Shown here: positions 32,436 through 41,581 of the stretch, piece by piece
Layout: each line of letters starts with the position of its first letter
How positions within the stretch are numbered: the first letter of the stretch is position 1
NCBI GenBank assembly: GCA_035995185.1
Contig: DASYKT010000011.1
Location: 377,411 to 441,410 of the forward strand
Source of the DNA: DASYKT01 sp035995185
GTDB taxonomy: Bacteria > Acidobacteriota > Blastocatellia > Pyrinomonadales > Pyrinomonadaceae
Length of the DNA: 64,000 nt
Direction: 5' to 3'
The notes under the pieces: generated by a model
The model's database searches: none
Told to the model about the DNA's origin: nothing
Seen by the model: the letters and a program-made list of their open reading frames with translations, nothing else
Made by a program: the position numbers and the translations under genes

Positions 32436-32844
32436 AATTTTTAGCGAAGAGGAATTAAAAGACCTTATCGAAACAGCAAGTAAGGCGCGAGAAAATGCCC
32501 ACGCGCCTTTTTCCAACTTCAAGGTCGGCGCGGCGGTCGTGACCGAAAACGGCGAGATCTATTCCGGCTGCAATGTCGAAAGCGCCAGCTACGGGTTGAC
32601 CGTCTGTGCCGAGCGCGTCGCTATCTGGAAAGCTGTGTCCGAAGGACATTGTAAATTTATCGGGATCGTCGTGGTCGCCGATACGCACGAATTAACCCCG
32701 CCCTGCGGCACCTGCCGGCAGATCATCTGGGAATTCGGCGGCGATATGCCGATAGTTTTCGCAAATTTAAATGGCAAACACGAAACTTTTACCAGCAGCG
32801 AACTCCTTCCGCACGCGTTCGATAACAAGTATTTGAAGGCATGA
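32428..32844 (+). CDS. cdd: Cytidine deaminase
   Basis: The product (138 aa) hydrolyses cytidine or deoxycytidine to uridine. Zinc-site motifs are visible: CAERVAIWKA (Cys with catalytic Glu) and PPCGTCRQ (two Cys). The substrate-binding segments NFKVGAAV and GCNVESASYG are also present. It starts with GTG, overlapping udk, and its end overlaps the next gene by 4 bp (ATGA). Length and motifs fit the homotetrameric small form. Confidence 0.95.
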   Translation: MSKIFSEEELKDLIETASKARENAHAPFSNFKVGAAVVTENGEIYSGCNVESASYGLTVCAERVAIWKAVSEGHCKFIGIVVVADTHELTPPCGTCRQIIWEFGGDMPIVFANLNGKHETFTSSELLPHAFDNKYLKA

Positions 32845-33626
32845 GCGATTTCGAGCAATTGATCTCTTCTCTCGATCTCAAACTTTTTGAAAAGATCGAA
32901 AGCCAGTCGACGGATAACGACAAAAGATCGCTGCTGGCTTGCCAACTAGCGGCACGCGAACTCGTTACTGATTACAACTACCTCGAAATAGGTTCTTATC
33001 TTGGCGGCAGCATCCAGCCTCACTTGCTGGACGAAAAATGCGCGCGAATTTATTCCATCGACAAGCGTCCCGAAAAACAGCCGGACGAGCGCGGTGCGAA
33101 TTATACCTACCTGAATAATTCAACCGCGCGGATGATGGAAAAGCTAGCCGAAGTAGCGCCGCAAAACTTAAGCAAAATAACGACCATTGACGGCGATACC
33201 CGCACATTAAAACCCGGGCAGATCGAAGAAAAAATCCAGCTTTGTTTTATCGACGGCGAACACACGGACGAAGCCGCGTTTGCCGATTTCAAGTTTTGTC
33301 TCGGTACGCTGGCGGAAAACGGCGCGGTAGTTTTTCACGACGCCGCGGTGACTTATAACGGCCTCGATCAATGCATTAAATATCTGAAAAACAAGCAGAT
33401 ACAATTTCGCGCGTACAATTTGCCGGATATCGTTTTTGTGATCGAGATCGGAGATTTTCCGCTGCATAAACATCCGGCAGTAATGGAAATGCTGCTCAAT
33501 AACCACACTGGTTATCTTTATTCGCTTCAGGCCAACGATCTCTTCCGCAGGTTTTTTAATAAACCTGTCTTTAAAATGTATCGCGCGATAATGCGCATCG
33601 GAAAACGCACCAACACATTCGAGTAA
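32841..33626 (+). CDS. Class I SAM-dependent methyltransferase-like protein
   Basis: The protein (261 aa) has a Rossmann start (YLEIGSYLGGSI), an acidic second strand (IYSIDKRPE) and a strand-4 region CFIDGEHTDEAAFADFKFCL. This is the O-methyltransferase type seen in capsule, glycan and macrocin-like gene sets. The IDGxH motif probably binds metal or substrate. The substrate is unknown. It overlaps cdd by 4 bp but is unlikely to be part of nucleoside salvage. A strong terminator follows and ends the operon. Confidence 0.8.
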   Translation: MSDFEQLISSLDLKLFEKIESQSTDNDKRSLLACQLAARELVTDYNYLEIGSYLGGSIQPHLLDEKCARIYSIDKRPEKQPDERGANYTYLNNSTARMMEKLAEVAPQNLSKITTIDGDTRTLKPGQIEEKIQLCFIDGEHTDEAAFADFKFCLGTLAENGAVVFHDAAVTYNGLDQCIKYLKNKQIQFRAYNLPDIVFVIEIGDFPLHKHPAVMEMLLNNHTGYLYSLQANDLFRRFFNKPVFKMYRAIMRIGKRTNTFE

Positions 33627-33627
33627 A

Positions 33628-33666
33628 ACCGGAGCGCCGAATGAATTCGGCGCTCCAGTTTTTTGA
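33628..33666 (+). terminator. Rho-independent terminator
   Basis: GGAGCGCCGAAT pairs with ATTCGGCGCTCC, a perfect stem, followed by AGTTTTTT. It ends the udk-cdd-methyltransferase unit. Confidence 0.92.
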
Positions 33667-33696
33667 TTTTGCGCTGATTTAGTATTAGATTAAGCT

Positions 33697-35091
33697 ATGC
33701 GAAAAACACTGTTTCTTCTCGGGTTGTTTACCCTTCTCCTTCTTGCTACGTCAATTTTTGCTCAAAAGACCCCGGTCGATATGATCGTTCGCGGCGGCAC
33801 TGTAGTGACGATGAACGCCGAAAAACAGGTCATCGAAAACGGAGCGGTGGCGGTGAAGGGCGGCAAGATCGTGGCGGTCGGCAGCAGCGCCGAGATCGCG
33901 GCGAAATATACGTCGCGGCAGGTAGTAAATGCCAATGGTAAATTGGTTATTCCCGGGCTGATCAATACGCACACTCACGTTCCGATGAGTCTTTTTCGCG
34001 GCTTAAGTGACGACCTCGACCTGCAGCAATGGCTGACGCAGTATATATTTCCCGCCGAAGCAAAAAATGTGAACGAGCAATTCGTGCGCGCGGGAACGCG
34101 GCTGGGCCTGGCGGAGATGATCCGCGGCGGCACGACCACCTATTGCGACATGTACTATTTCGAAGACGCCATTGCCGAAGAAACTTCGAAAGCGGGAATG
34201 CGCGGTGTGCTCGGCGAAACCGTTATCGATTTTCCCGTTCCCGATAATAAGACCTTTGAAGCGGGATTAAGTTACGCGGAAAAATTCATCAAACGCTGGC
34301 AGGGAGATAAGCTGATCGTTCCGGCCGTGGCGCCGCACGCGCCTTACACCGTTTCCGAAGAGCACCTGAAACTTGCCAAACAGCTTTCCGACCGTCTTAA
34401 CGCTCCGCTGGTCATTCATCTCGCCGAAGACCCGAGTGAAACTACGGTCATCGAGAAACAAAAGGGAATGCGTTCGATCCAATACATGGCAAAGATTGGT
34501 TTGCTGTCGGACCGCATGATCGCCGCCCACGTCATCCAGGCAAACGACGAGGAATTGCAGCTTTTAAAGAGAGCCGGGGTTGGTATCGGGCATAACCCGC
34601 AGTCGAATATGAAGTTAGCGGCGGGAGTAGCGCGGATACCGGAAATGCTGGCGATGGACATGCCCGTCGGTCTGGGAACTGACGGTTCCGCCTCGAACAA
34701 CGACGTAAATATGTGGGAAGAGATGGACACCGCCGCAAAATTGCACAAGCTTATCTCCAAGGACCCGAAAGTCGCCTCGGCCGTGCAAATGTTTGAAATG
34801 GCTACAATTAGAGGCGCGCGGGCACTGCATCTAGAGAAAATAACGGGTTCACTGGAAGTAGGAAAGAGCGCCGATATCGTGATCGTGGATACTGACGCGC
34901 TAAATCAGGTGCCGGCGGAGAGCGTTTATTCGCTGCTGGTCTATTCAACGAAGGCAACGGACGTCAGAACCGTAATCATCGAAGGTAAATTGGTGATGAG
35001 AGACAGAGTGCTCTTGACTTTGAATGAAGGGGTTGTCAAGCAAGAAGCGAAATTTTACCGGCAGAAGATAAATTTGAGCCTAAAACAGTAA
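33697..35091 (+). CDS. Exported amidohydrolase (MtaD/SsnA-like deaminase family)
   Basis: The protein (464 aa) starts with a signal peptide (LFLLGLFTLLLLATSIFAQ). The metal-dependent hydrolase domain has NTHTHVPMSLFRG, APHAPYTVSE, the His in VIHLAEDPSE and the Asp in GTDGSASNND. This is the pattern of the S-adenosylhomocysteine, methylthioadenosine or guanine deaminase group. Most relatives are cytoplasmic, so export is unusual. The neighbouring nucleoside genes suggest a purine-like substrate, but that is inference. Confidence 0.87.
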   Translation: MRKTLFLLGLFTLLLLATSIFAQKTPVDMIVRGGTVVTMNAEKQVIENGAVAVKGGKIVAVGSSAEIAAKYTSRQVVNANGKLVIPGLINTHTHVPMSLFRGLSDDLDLQQWLTQYIFPAEAKNVNEQFVRAGTRLGLAEMIRGGTTTYCDMYYFEDAIAEETSKAGMRGVLGETVIDFPVPDNKTFEAGLSYAEKFIKRWQGDKLIVPAVAPHAPYTVSEEHLKLAKQLSDRLNAPLVIHLAEDPSETTVIEKQKGMRSIQYMAKIGLLSDRMIAAHVIQANDEELQLLKRAGVGIGHNPQSNMKLAAGVARIPEMLAMDMPVGLGTDGSASNNDVNMWEEMDTAAKLHKLISKDPKVASAVQMFEMATIRGARALHLEKITGSLEVGKSADIVIVDTDALNQVPAESVYSLLVYSTKATDVRTVIIEGKLVMRDRVLLTLNEGVVKQEAKFYRQKINLSLKQ

Positions 35092-35254
35092 GATTAGGCA
35101 AAAAAACGATTCTAATGTATTATCGATGACAGTGCTTGCCTGACAGCATAAATAATAATTATAGTTTTTACGTGTGCGGGTTTTAAAGTGAGACTCTTTT
35201 TTTCGCTTTGACCTTTGCGGATAAACAAGACCAACCCTAAAGGAGGATACTGTT

Positions 35255-36598
35255 ATGCCGCTAAACGTCAGAAGGTTCGGGGCCTCGTGTTTAGTGTTTT
35301 TATTATTAGCCGGAGCAATTTTTGCCCAGGCCACCGGTGCGTCGAGCACGGAAGATATGAAGCAAAGGCTGGCGCGCGCCCGCGCGTACGTTGCGGTGAA
35401 GAGCTATACCGCGGCCGCCTTTGAATTAGAGAAAATCCGGAAAGAATCCTCCGATCCTTCAGTTCAAAATATCGCTCTCATGCTGTTGATGAATTGTTAC
35501 CTGGAAAAGGGCGATTACCAGCATACCCAGGACTTGCTCAACGAGACCTTTGCGGTCCTTAAAACTTCCAAGGGAAGATCATCCAGCTCATATTTCACTA
35601 TTTCGGGCCAGGTTTTAAAAACGGCGCGCACACAATTGGAGCGCTATAAACAGCTTGGTTTAAATGTTGCCGATCCGGACATGCCGGCCGAAGTGACGAC
35701 GGAAATCGAAAAGATGCGCGGAACGCTGGAATTGGTCGTTACGCAGGCGAAAGAGCTGAGCGACAGCAATAAACGTTCGACCGAAGCATTCGGTTTGCTG
35801 GAAGAGGTAACGAACGCCCGCAGCACCATGGCGCGCGACGCTTACGATGCTACCCGCTGGAAAAACGAAGTTGCCGATGCGCGCGAGCGTCTGGCCAATT
35901 CGCAAAATCTGGTGATGAATGTGGTTGACGAGCCCGCCGGTAGCGCGCAAAACAACAATACCGTGGCGACTGTTACCCCTGCAACGGGCCCCGGCACTTC
36001 GCCGGACATCACTAAATTAAGTGCGGCGCAAATGACCCCGCCGGTAATAGATGCGGCCTTGAAAACTCCGGCCAAGCCGGAACCTGCACCGGCCGCCAGT
36101 ATCTTAAAAGAAACCGGTAACCCAACGCCGAATGTTGCCGGGGACCCCAAAACGAACACCGGAGCCGCGGAGAATGCCGGGACGACAAATCCGTCCGGCG
36201 CGGAAAGCGTTGCACCGCCTTCTACGGATCTGACCGCCAAAACGCGCTCGCGCACGTCCTCTGAAAAAAACTCGACTCCGCAGATCGCGCAATTAACCGC
36301 GGAACCTAAGGGCGATTCTTCGATGACGTCCGTAGGTTCGCTCGTGGAAATAGCAACCAAAAAAGTGGCACCGGTATATCCGCCAATGGCCCGCAACATG
36401 CGTGTCGGCGGCGTTGTCCGCGTCGATCTGGTCGTGGATGAACAGGGCTCGGTCCTTTCGGCTAATGCCGTTCAGGGCCCGGAGATGTTAAAGCGCGCGG
36501 CAATGGAAGCCGTCAAGCAGTGGAAATTCCGCCCGGTCATGATCGGCGGGCAAGCGACCAAGGCTTCGGGCTTTATCAATTTTAATTTTTCGCTGTAG
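35255..36598 (+). CDS. Exported protein with C-terminal TonB_C domain
   Basis: The 447-residue protein has an excellent SD (AAAGGAGG) and a signal peptide (FGASCLVFLLLAGAIFAQ). A helical, TPR-like region (about 35-210) and a long Pro/Ala/Thr linker follow. The C-terminal TonB domain spans about 360-447 (KKVAPVYPPMARNMRVGGVV, AVKQWKFRP). This domain order (helical repeats, disordered spacer, TonB_C) lacks a membrane anchor and is unlike classical TonB. A terminator follows at once. Confidence 0.82.
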   Translation: MPLNVRRFGASCLVFLLLAGAIFAQATGASSTEDMKQRLARARAYVAVKSYTAAAFELEKIRKESSDPSVQNIALMLLMNCYLEKGDYQHTQDLLNETFAVLKTSKGRSSSSYFTISGQVLKTARTQLERYKQLGLNVADPDMPAEVTTEIEKMRGTLELVVTQAKELSDSNKRSTEAFGLLEEVTNARSTMARDAYDATRWKNEVADARERLANSQNLVMNVVDEPAGSAQNNNTVATVTPATGPGTSPDITKLSAAQMTPPVIDAALKTPAKPEPAPAASILKETGNPTPNVAGDPKTNTGAAENAGTTNPSGAESVAPPSTDLTAKTRSRTSSEKNSTPQIAQLTAEPKGDSSMTSVGSLVEIATKKVAPVYPPMARNMRVGGVVRVDLVVDEQGSVLSANAVQGPEMLKRAAMEAVKQWKFRPVMIGGQATKASGFINFNFSL

Positions 36599-36624
36599 TT
36601 TCCAGAATATAGACATTTTTGAGC

Positions 36625-36656
36625 GGCGGCCTTGGCAAAAGGCCGCCCTTATTTTT
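36625..36656 (+). terminator. Rho-independent terminator
   Basis: GGCGGCCTT pairs with AAGGCCGCC around a short loop, followed by CTTATTTTT. It ends the TonB_C gene. Confidence 0.88.
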
Positions 36657-36705
36657 GTCCATGAGCATCCGGTAGCATAAGATACGTATCTAACCACATA
36701 ATTTT

Positions 36706-39609
36706 ATGCCGATAAGAATAACCTTTCTGATCCTGCTTACCATATTCGCGATGAATTTCAATGCGTTATCGCAAACAGTCGTGCCGGTAGAAAACGGCGT
36801 TTCGCAGGTGCTCGCGCGGTGGCGGGCGGCTAATTACAGCGACGTGCGCTACAAACTGAATATCACTCTTGAGAAAGGTGCGCCGCTGATGAAAGGCGAG
36901 CTTGAGATCAGTGTCAAAATCACCGCCGAAGGCGCGAAAAACGATCTGGTACTGGATTGGCGCCCCACGCAGTTTTCGGCCGATAAAGACAAACCGTTTG
37001 CGCATTTCATAGAGGTCAATAATTCGATCGATATCCTCTCGTGGGTGGTCAATGAGCATTTGATCGTACCAAAAAGCCTGCTGAAAACCGGCGAAAACGT
37101 CATCAAAATTCAATTTGCTTCGCCGGTAAAAACGAGCGGCGCAGCTATAACGCGCTATGTGGATAAAGAAGACGGCGGCGAGTATGTCTACTCGCTTTTC
37201 GTGCCGTCGGATGCCAGCACGGCTTTTCCGTGTTTCGACCAGCCGGACCTGAAAGCGAGGTTTACGCTGTCGGTAGATACACCCGAAGATTGGAAAGTGA
37301 TTTCAAACACGGCGGCAAACAGCATTCGAGGCTTGCCTGTCACTCATAGCGAGGAGTGGAGAAAAAAGTTATTTACCACCTACTTCCAAGAAACCAAGCC
37401 GATCAGCACTTATGTTTTTGCTTTTGCCGCCGGAGATTTCACGGAATTTAATGACAAAGGTGGAGACCCGAACGTTAGTGAGGGTATAAATTCTAAGACA
37501 GGAAACACACTCCCTAACGGTCGTGTTTCTGCCTCACATATTTACGTCCGCCGTTCGCAGGCCGAAAAATTCAAACAGCACGCGGCGGAAGTTTTTCGCC
37601 TGAATCGCGAGGGCGTGAAATTTCTCGAAGGTTATTTTGGTTACCCGTATCCGTTTCCGAAATACGACCTGGTTTTGATACCGGAATTTCCATTTGGCGG
37701 GATGGAGCATGCCGGCGCAACCTTTCTGCGCGAAGATTCGATAATTTTTCCGCAGGAACCGACGGCGAATAATTATATTTCCCGCGCCAACGTCATTTTC
37801 CACGAAGCCGCGCATCAATGGTTTGGCGATACGGTCACGATGCGCTGGTTTGACGATCTCTGGCTCAAGGAAGGCTTTGCGGAGTTCATGGCCTACAAGA
37901 CGTTGGAAAAAGTGATGCCGCAATACAATGCCTGGAAAGTTTTTTACGAGCGCAACAAACAGGCGGCTTACCTGACCGATTCGACCAAGGGTACGACGCC
38001 GATCTATCAGGAGATCCCGAATCTCAGCGCCGCCAAATCAGCTTATGGCAACATCGTATACCGCAAGGCCCCTTCTTTTTTAAAACAAGCCGAGTTTTAT
38101 CTGGGCGAAAATAAATTTCAAACGGCCGTTCGCGCGTTTTTGAAAAAACACGAGTTTGCCAATGCCGGTTGGGAAGACCTGGTCAGGGAGTTTGAAAACT
38201 CGAGCCAAATGAACCTGGCCGGATGGGCGCAGGAATGGGTCAAGCAGCCGGGAATGCCGCTGTTTCGTTTGAAGATCACCAAGTATTCGGGATTCGCCGG
38301 TTCGATAAATACCAGGACACCCCCGGAAATTACATTGGTTTTTTCCCAGTCCGACGCCCGCGGCGGGAATCAGTTATGGATGCAAAAAATGACATTCCTC
38401 TATCTTTACGAAGACGGGCATACCCGCATTGAGGATGTGTCTTTTAATAAGGGTGACAAAGAGATAGAAGAATTTTGGGGCATCGATTTTCGCGGCCAGG
38501 AAACAACGAGATCGCGCAAAGAGATGCTGCCGCCCAAATTCATTTTTACCAACTTTCAGGACCACGGCTACGGCATCTTTCTGTTGGACGAGAAGAGTAA
38601 AAAATACGCGCTGGAAAATATCCAAAATGAAAAGGATGATTTTCTCCGCGCGATGATGTGGGGCTCGCTGTGGGACAGCGTGCGCGAGGCGGAACTCGAC
38701 CCGAAAGATTATGTCGGGCTGGTAATAAAAAATCTCGGCGCGGAAAAAGACGAGGTGACAATCTCGGGACTTCTTGGCCGCGCTTCGACCGCGATCAATT
38801 ACTATGTGTCCGAAAAACAACGCGCGGAACTGGCGCCGCAGTTGGAAGACCTGCTGATCGACAAGATATTGGCCGCCCCCGCGACTACTCAGGGAAGGGG
38901 GCAGAAACTCACCTATTACCGGTCTTTTCTTGGCATCGCCTCGACCGAAAAAGCGCGCGGTGTCTTGAAAGACATTCTTAAAGGAAGATTTACCAAACGG
39001 GGACCGCAGGCCAATAACAACACGGATATTTTGGCGGACGACAAGCCTGCTCCGCCGGAAGACAAATTGCCCGATAATTACGTGGTGACCGATCAAATTC
39101 CGCTTAAAACAAAAGATAAATTCGACATCGTCACGCGGCTGCTTATCCTGGGAGACAAAGACGCGCCGGCGCTGCTGGCGGAACTTGAAAAGACGGAAAC
39201 TTCGGATGAGGCAAAGCGATATGTTTATGCCGCGAAGGCGGGAATTGCCGCCGCGGAGAATAAAGCAAAATATTTTGACGACTTTTTAAATAACAAAACC
39301 ATTTCCGAAAGCTGGATCGAAGCAGCCTTCGGGCCTTTCAATTCGGTCAGGCATTCCGAACTTACGCTGCCGTATTTGGAAAAAGCGCTGGCCGAACTGC
39401 CGAATCTGAAACGCAACCGAAAGATCTTTTTCGTTAACGGCTGGCTCGGCGCGTTTATCGGCGGGCAGCGCAGCGCGGGAGCTTTGGCAGTCATAGAGAC
39501 ATTTTTAGTCGATAATCCGAATCTGGATAAAGACCTGCGTTTGAAGATCCTGGAAAACGCCGACGGCCTGGGACGGGCCGTGAAAATACGACAAAAATTC
39601 GAAAAATAA
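36706..39609 (+). CDS. M1 family zinc aminopeptidase, exported
   Basis: This 967-residue protein has a signal peptide (ITFLILLTIFAMNFNALS), the M1 N-terminal beta domain, the catalytic domain and a C-terminal helical domain of about 400 residues. The zinc motif is H366-E367-A-A-H370, with E389 in WLKEGFAEF. The substrate-binding motif, normally GAMEN, reads GGMEH here (333-335 is MEH), replacing the conserved Asn with His. It should remove N-terminal amino acids from peptides in the periplasm, though the substitution could change specificity. Confidence 0.93.
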   Translation: MPIRITFLILLTIFAMNFNALSQTVVPVENGVSQVLARWRAANYSDVRYKLNITLEKGAPLMKGELEISVKITAEGAKNDLVLDWRPTQFSADKDKPFAHFIEVNNSIDILSWVVNEHLIVPKSLLKTGENVIKIQFASPVKTSGAAITRYVDKEDGGEYVYSLFVPSDASTAFPCFDQPDLKARFTLSVDTPEDWKVISNTAANSIRGLPVTHSEEWRKKLFTTYFQETKPISTYVFAFAAGDFTEFNDKGGDPNVSEGINSKTGNTLPNGRVSASHIYVRRSQAEKFKQHAAEVFRLNREGVKFLEGYFGYPYPFPKYDLVLIPEFPFGGMEHAGATFLREDSIIFPQEPTANNYISRANVIFHEAAHQWFGDTVTMRWFDDLWLKEGFAEFMAYKTLEKVMPQYNAWKVFYERNKQAAYLTDSTKGTTPIYQEIPNLSAAKSAYGNIVYRKAPSFLKQAEFYLGENKFQTAVRAFLKKHEFANAGWEDLVREFENSSQMNLAGWAQEWVKQPGMPLFRLKITKYSGFAGSINTRTPPEITLVFSQSDARGGNQLWMQKMTFLYLYEDGHTRIEDVSFNKGDKEIEEFWGIDFRGQETTRSRKEMLPPKFIFTNFQDHGYGIFLLDEKSKKYALENIQNEKDDFLRAMMWGSLWDSVREAELDPKDYVGLVIKNLGAEKDEVTISGLLGRASTAINYYVSEKQRAELAPQLEDLLIDKILAAPATTQGRGQKLTYYRSFLGIASTEKARGVLKDILKGRFTKRGPQANNNTDILADDKPAPPEDKLPDNYVVTDQIPLKTKDKFDIVTRLLILGDKDAPALLAELEKTETSDEAKRYVYAAKAGIAAAENKAKYFDDFLNNKTISESWIEAAFGPFNSVRHSELTLPYLEKALAELPNLKRNRKIFFVNGWLGAFIGGQRSAGALAVIETFLVDNPNLDKDLRLKILENADGLGRAVKIRQKFEK

Positions 39610-39648
39610 TGGCTTTACCTATAAAGTCCGGCCAATAGCATCTTAAGA

Positions 39649-39861
39649 GCGGACGCAAGCGACCCTTCCTAACCTGAGAGGCAGCCCGGCTTTGAAGGTA
39701 AACATAAATCTAAATAAATTTGCGGTCCGGAAGGGCCGCTTGCGCAGCGCCTGCAGGGACTCTTATCCCTGCCTTGTCACTAAATTGTTTTCTGTTGCGT
39801 GCGGCAGGTGAACTTAGGCAGCGACGGTTCGCGCATAAGAGTTTACATGCTTTGACGGTTT
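39649..39861 (-). repeat. Dispersed repeat of about 230 bp, copy 2
   Basis: The reverse complement of this stretch matches 15852-16080 in long blocks, including the segments around GCATGTAAACTC, GCACGCAACAGAAAACAATT and GGTTAGGAAGGGTCGC. It opens the 887-bp gap between the M1 peptidase and the histidine kinase. A shorter fragment of the same element appears to lie at 40452-40490. Confidence 0.7.
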
Positions 39862-40246
39862 CTCCAGATATGCTTCTCAGCTCACTAAACCCACAGGCAA
39901 ACATACCGTCGAATGCCCTGCAGATGGCTTGCACGTTTTCTGATCTCACCGCGCGCACGCACAAGAAAAGTCGCGCAGCTAGCTTTCATTTTGTCCGTTA
40001 CGTGATTTCCGCTGAAAGCAGCGCCCACGACTGGTGCCTCCCTCAGGCTTTACGGGCCGGAAAGGCTGGCCCGGCATGCTCAGAGTCTCTTCCGTCGAGG
40101 CCGAAACCCTGACGCACGCAACAGAATGATGAGTGTAAGACGTTTAGGTATTAAGAGCGATAATGAATTTTGGTGTTTGTTTTGTTTGGTGAGATTTGTG
40201 GTTTTAGCCGGCGTTGCCCATAAATGGAGGGAATGACTATCGTGAC

Positions 40247-40369
40247 GAGGTCAGTACCGGGAACGCAGTGACCGGCTAAAGGTACGCTCAGCTTGCTAAA
40301 TTATTGTCTGTAAATAAGATATTAAGAAGTTTTACAAAAGCCGGTCACTACGTTCCTGGTATTGACCTC
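40247..40369. repeat. Long palindromic repeat (ACCGGGAAC...GTGACCGG family), copy 2
   Basis: The 31-bp arms at 40247-40277 and 40339-40369 match in 28 positions; two of the three differences would be G:U pairs in RNA. Arm sequence matches copy 1 at 6229-6329, while the loop does not. From 39862 to 40246 I see no gene, only short pieces of repeats, such as ACGCACGCAACAGAA near 40113. Confidence 0.7.
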
Positions 40370-40394
40370 ATAATCCGCTAGCTTCATTTAAAAA

Positions 40395-40453
40395 AGAAAG
40401 AACCACCCCGTCGCACGAAACGTGCGCCACCCCTCCTTCGTAAGGAGGGAGCT
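40395..40453 (+). repeat. Two-hairpin repeat (CCCCTCCTT...AAGGAGGG family), copy B
   Basis: AACCACCCCGTC leads into hairpin CGCACG/CGTGCG, then CCACCCCTCCTT with AAGGAGGG. It aligns with the reverse complement of 15709-15762 and with 58901-58949. It lies just downstream of the histidine kinase gene end. Confidence 0.8.
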
Positions 40454-40496
40454 AAGAGCGACCCTTCCCGACCTGAGGAGTTTCAAATTGAACCCC

Positions 40497-41567
40497 TTAA
40501 TCTGCGGCGGGCAAGGCTACGGTAATGGCCGCGCCTTTATTTTCCCCGGCGCTATCGGCGCGGATCGTTCCACCGTGCAATTCCACCAGGTGGCGCGCGA
40601 TCGCCAACCCCAGGCCGAGCCCGCTATATTGGCCGGTCTTGGAATTAACCCCCTGTTTGAACCGGTCGAAAACATAAGGCAGCAGATCGGCGCTTATGCC
40701 TTTGCCGGTATCGGTTACTTTGATATTGGCGGTTTGGCCAACCTGTTCAAGATGGATGTCCACTCTTCCGCCATTAGGCGTAAATTTTATTGCGTTGGAT
40801 AAAAGATTCCATAAAACCTGCTGCAGGCGAGAGCTATCGCCCATAACAAAAACGTTTGGCGCGAGTTTTTGAATGAGGCCGATCTTTTTTTCATCAGCCG
40901 TTGAAGATATCAGTTCGATAGCATTTCCAATTATTTCCGCCAGATCGACCCGGGAAGTTTCAAGCTGAAGTTTGCCGGAACTGATGCGCGCAAAATCCAG
41001 AACATCCTCGATCAGGCCTCTCTGCGCTTCGGCACTGCGCTTGATGACCTTCATCGCTTTTTTGACCAGCTCTGCGTCGTTTTCCTTGTTTTTTAATATT
41101 TCCATCCAGCCGAAAATCGCCATCAGGGGCGTTCGCAGATCGTGTGAGACAACGGATAAAAAATCTCCTTTCGATCGGTTAGCGTTCTCGGCTTCTTTCT
41201 TTGCCTTTAGGATCTCGTCTTCATAAACATTTCTATGATGCACAGGCACTAGCACGAAATCGTAAAAAATGGCTGCTTGGCGCTCGCGCCGAACGGCGTT
41301 GACCAAAACCGGTATTTCCTCTCCCGGTTCGCGGCGAAGCGATAGATAAACTTCTTCCAATTTGCCTTGAAGCTTTAAGAGCGGGAAAAAATGTGTCTGG
41401 TAGAATATATTTCCGGCCGGCGAGAAAAGTTTTTTGATCTGGGCGTCTTTTAATTGTTCGCGCCGGTATCCGAGCAGATCTAATAACGTAGTGTTTATTT
41501 CCACTAACCGACCATTGTCAGTTACCGTTAAGAATCCGCACGGAGCTTGGTCTAATAATTCATCCAT
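40497..41567 (-). CDS. PAS-domain histidine kinase, soluble
   Basis: The protein (356 aa) has an N-terminal PAS domain (about 1-110), with the YQTHFFPLLKLQGKLEEVYL segment typical of RsbP/RsbU-type sensors. HisKA follows, with phosphoacceptor H142 in VVSHDLRTPL, then HATPase with the N-box NLLSNAIKFTPNGG, DTGKGI and GLGLGLAIARHL. No transmembrane helix is seen, so it is cytoplasmic. No response regulator is next to it. The gene 14 bp upstream encodes an RsbQ-like hydrolase, so the PAS domain probably senses that protein or its product. Confidence 0.92.
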   Translation of the reverse strand: MDELLDQAPCGFLTVTDNGRLVEINTTLLDLLGYRREQLKDAQIKKLFSPAGNIFYQTHFFPLLKLQGKLEEVYLSLRREPGEEIPVLVNAVRRERQAAIFYDFVLVPVHHRNVYEDEILKAKKEAENANRSKGDFLSVVSHDLRTPLMAIFGWMEILKNKENDAELVKKAMKVIKRSAEAQRGLIEDVLDFARISSGKLQLETSRVDLAEIIGNAIELISSTADEKKIGLIQKLAPNVFVMGDSSRLQQVLWNLLSNAIKFTPNGGRVDIHLEQVGQTANIKVTDTGKGISADLLPYVFDRFKQGVNSKTGQYSGLGLGLAIARHLVELHGGTIRADSAGENKGAAITVALPAAD

Positions 41568-41581
41568 GGGTCAGCTCAAAC

